Shown here piece after piece: positions 3,420 through 5,329 of a stretch of DNA of 5,329 nt. The stretch is from Bacillota bacterium (lineage in GTDB: Bacteria; Bacillota; Clostridia; Oscillospirales; Acutalibacteraceae). Position 1 is the first letter of the stretch; every line of letters starts with the position of its first letter. A program made the translations under genes and the position numbers. The DNA is taken from NCBI GenBank assembly GCA_009786275.1, contig WQTL01000316.1, positions 1 through 5,329 of the forward strand, given 5' to 3'. The notes beneath the pieces were generated by a model. It made no database searches. It was not told the DNA's origin and saw nothing but the letters and a program-made list of their open reading frames with translations.

Positions 3420-5329
3420 TTATTCCTCTTCCCCCGAAAAGCTCTTCTTCCCAGGACCCATCGCGCTGTACTCCTGCCACTGCGTGGGGCTCATGAGCAC
3501 CTTGCGCGGCTTGGCCCCCTCGGGCGGTCCCACGACCCCCCGGGCCTCCAGCAGATCCACCAGGCGCGAAGCCCGGGCATAGCCCAGTTTGAGCTTCTTC
3601 TGCAGCATGGTGGTCGAGGCCAGCTGCGCGTTGACGACCACCTCGATGGCGGCGTCGAGCATGGGGTCGTCCTCCTCGCCGGCGTCGTCGCCGGAAAGGT
3701 CGAAGCCGCCGCCCTTCTTCTTGCCCCGGGCGGCCTGGGCGGCGAAGCGGTCGATCTCCTCCCACACGCCGTCGTCGTAGCCCTCGCGGCTGGGGTCTTT
3801 CTCCTTCACAAAGCTTACGACCTTGCGCACCTCCGCGTCGCTGACGTAGCAGCCCTGCACGCGGATGGCGTTGTTGCCGCCGTTGACGCTGAAGAGCATG
3901 TCGCCGTTGCCCAGCAGCTGCTCGGCGCCCATGCTGTTGATGATAGTGCGCGAGTCGATCTGCGAGGCCACGCTCAGCGCGATGCGCCCCGGCAGGTTGC
4001 TCTTGATCACGCCGGTGATGACGTCCACGCTCGGGCGCTGGGTGGATACCACCAGGTGGATGCCCGCCGCGCGGCCTTTCTGGGAGAGGCGCTGGATGGA
4101 GTCCTCCACGTCGCCGGGGGCCACCATCATCAGGTCGGAAAGCTCGTCGATGAAGATCACCAAGCGGGGCAGGTGCTCCAGGTCGTCCTGCATGGCGGCG
4201 ATGTTGTTGTAGCTGTCGATGTCCCGCACGTTCTGCTCCGAGATCATGGTGTAGCGCTTTTCCATCGCGTTGACGGCCCAGCCCAGCGCGCCGGCGGCCT
4301 TGATGGGGTCGCTCACCACGGGCACCAGCAGGTGCGGAATGCCGCTGTATACGTTGAACTCCACCTGCTTGGGGTCCACCATCACCATCTTCACGTCCTC
4401 GGGCGAGGCGTTGTACATCAGGCTGAGGATCAGCGCGTTCATGCACACGGATTTGCCGGAGCCCGTGGTGCCGGCGATGAGCAGGTGCGGCAGCTTGGCC
4501 AGGTCCGCGCATACCAGGTCGCCCACGATGTCCTTGCCGAGGGCCACGGTGAGCTTGGATTTCTTCGCCCCCGCGACGAATACCTCGCTGCCCACCAGCT
4601 CCCGCAGGGTGACGATGGCGCGTTTCTTGTTGGGGATCTCCACTCCCACGGCGGGCTTGCCGGGGATGGGGGCCTCGATGCGCACCTTGGTGGCGGCCAG
4701 CCGCAGGGCGATGTCGTCGGAAAGGGAGGTGATCTTGCTGATTTTGACGCCCTCGGCGGGCCGCAGCTCATAGCGCGTGACGGCCGGGCCGCGGCTGCGC
4801 CCCACCAGCTCCACCGATACGCCGAAATTTTCCAGGGTTTTCACCAGGCGGTAGGCGATCTCCTCCTCCTCGCCGCGGTCGGGCAGCACGCCCTGCCCGG
4901 GCTTGCCGAGCAGGTCCAGCGAGGGCGGCCGGTAGCCCTGCGCCTGCTGGGGCCCCTCGCCGGATTCCGCCGCGAACGCGTCCACGGTCGCCTTGATGCC
5001 CTCCTCCCCCCGCGTTTTTTCGCGGAGCTTCGGCGGGGGCTTTTCCTCCGGCGGCAGCGGCACGATATCCGCCACCGTGGGGATGCGCGCCGGCCCGTCG
5101 GCGGGAATCTCTATTTGCCTGCGCTTGAGGCCCTTCCCGCCGTGCTCCTGCCCGATGCGGTCCAGGGCCTCCAGCTCGTCCCCGGTATCTTCGCGGCCAC
5201 GCTTTTCGGGCTTATCGGGCTTTTCCATCTCGGGGTAGGGCGGGGGCTCCTCGCCCCAGCGCCCGGCGGCCCGGCTGAAGATGGCCCGCTGCAGCGGCGG
5301 CAGGGCCATGGGCAGCGCCGCCAGCGAAA
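3420..5329 (-). CDS. ftsK: DNA translocase FtsK/SpoIIIE family (5' end outside window)
   Basis: A hexameric ATP-driven pump that moves chromosomal DNA through the division or sporulation septum. The frame is open to the right edge (SLAALP precedes the Met at 5309), so the start and the four-helix membrane domain are missing. Numbering from that Met: 20-150 is a Pro/Glu/Lys-rich linker. 150-270 is the alpha domain (VELVGRSRGPAVTRYELRP). AGTTGSGKS (279-287) is Walker A, DPKQVEFNVYSGIPHLL (312-328) is the conserved motif after it, and LVIFIDEL (383-390) is Walker B. QKGRAAGIHLVVSTQRP (410-426) and LPGRIALSVAS (439-449) complete the motor. 549-606 is the winged-helix gamma domain that reads orientation sequences. 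All catalytic residues are present. FtsK and SpoIIIE cannot be told apart here. It stands alone upstream of a strong terminator, transcribed towards the regulators. Confidence 0.95.
   Translation of the reverse strand, partial: SLAALPMALPPLQRAIFSRAAGRWGEEPPPYPEMEKPDKPEKRGREDTGDELEALDRIGQEHGGKGLKRRQIEIPADGPARIPTVADIVPLPPEEKPPPKLREKTRGEEGIKATVDAFAAESGEGPQQAQGYRPPSLDLLGKPGQGVLPDRGEEEEIAYRLVKTLENFGVSVELVGRSRGPAVTRYELRPAEGVKISKITSLSDDIALRLAATKVRIEAPIPGKPAVGVEIPNKKRAIVTLRELVGSEVFVAGAKKSKLTVALGKDIVGDLVCADLAKLPHLLIAGTTGSGKSVCMNALILSLMYNASPEDVKMVMVDPKQVEFNVYSGIPHLLVPVVSDPIKAAGALGWAVNAMEKRYTMISEQNVRDIDSYNNIAAMQDDLEHLPRLVIFIDELSDLMMVAPGDVEDSIQRLSQKGRAAGIHLVVSTQRPSVDVITGVIKSNLPGRIALSVASQIDSRTIINSMGAEQLLGNGDMLFSVNGGNNAIRVQGCYVSDAEVRKVVSFVKEKDPSREGYDDGVWEEIDRFAAQAARGKKKGGGFDLSGDDAGEEDDPMLDAAIEVVVNAQLASTTMLQKKLKLGYARASRLVDLLEARGVVGPPEGAKPRKVLMSPTQWQEYSAMGPGKKSFSGEEE

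Noticed and set aside
3259..4512. 417-codon minus-strand frame overlapping ftsK
   Set aside because: It is the out-of-frame reading of the FtsK motor, low in complexity, and runs through the terminator into intergenic DNA.

Overview
The window looks like chromosomal DNA from a GC-rich, low-GC-ancestry bacterium of the Firmicutes (Clostridia, Oscillospiraceae/Christensenellales type). This is inferred from an AddA-type helicase-nuclease (the Firmicutes form of RecBCD), a SpoIIIE/FtsK translocase, strong GGAGG ribosome sites and a ComEC-related lipoprotein. No species can be named from the sequence alone.

Layout. From 1 to 1483 (+) lies the C-terminal half of addA: the last UvrD-type helicase motifs plus the complete RecB-family nuclease domain. 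It converges on a minus-strand gene (1530-2387) for a lipid-anchored metallo-beta-lactamase-fold hydrolase related to the C-terminal domain of ComEC. Upstream of that gene on the minus strand are two small XRE-family regulators (2479-2727 and 2944-3174). From 3420 to the right edge (-) is most of an FtsK/SpoIIIE DNA translocase: linker, RecA-like motor and winged-helix gamma domain, with the membrane domain cut off by the window edge. It ends in a clear intrinsic terminator at about 3343-3374.

Between the two conserved DNA-processing genes (addA and ftsK/spoIIIE), the stretch from about 1490 to 3420 is accessory in character. It holds the hydrolase, the regulators, locally AT-rich intergenic DNA and many palindromes. 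Two hairpins with a GTAG head (REP-like) lie in the same orientation on either side of the hydrolase gene, and the first supplies the hydrolase stop codon. A second, truncated copy of the hydrolase's ribosome site and signal-peptide start (17 codons, then a stop) lies directly behind the second regulator. The ancestral unit was therefore probably 'XRE regulator + secreted hydrolase', present twice, with one copy now decayed. Two other hairpins share a 16-base identical arm and loop: the terminator behind ftsK and the hairpin behind the truncated copy.

How the genes may work together: AddA (with AddB, outside the window) repairs double-strand breaks, and FtsK/SpoIIIE moves chromosomes through the septum. 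The hydrolase acts outside the membrane on an unknown substrate and is probably controlled by the adjacent regulator(s). I see no CRISPR array, tRNA, rRNA, transposase or phage structural gene. The most unusual content is the repeat-rich regulator/hydrolase island, not a clear new system.
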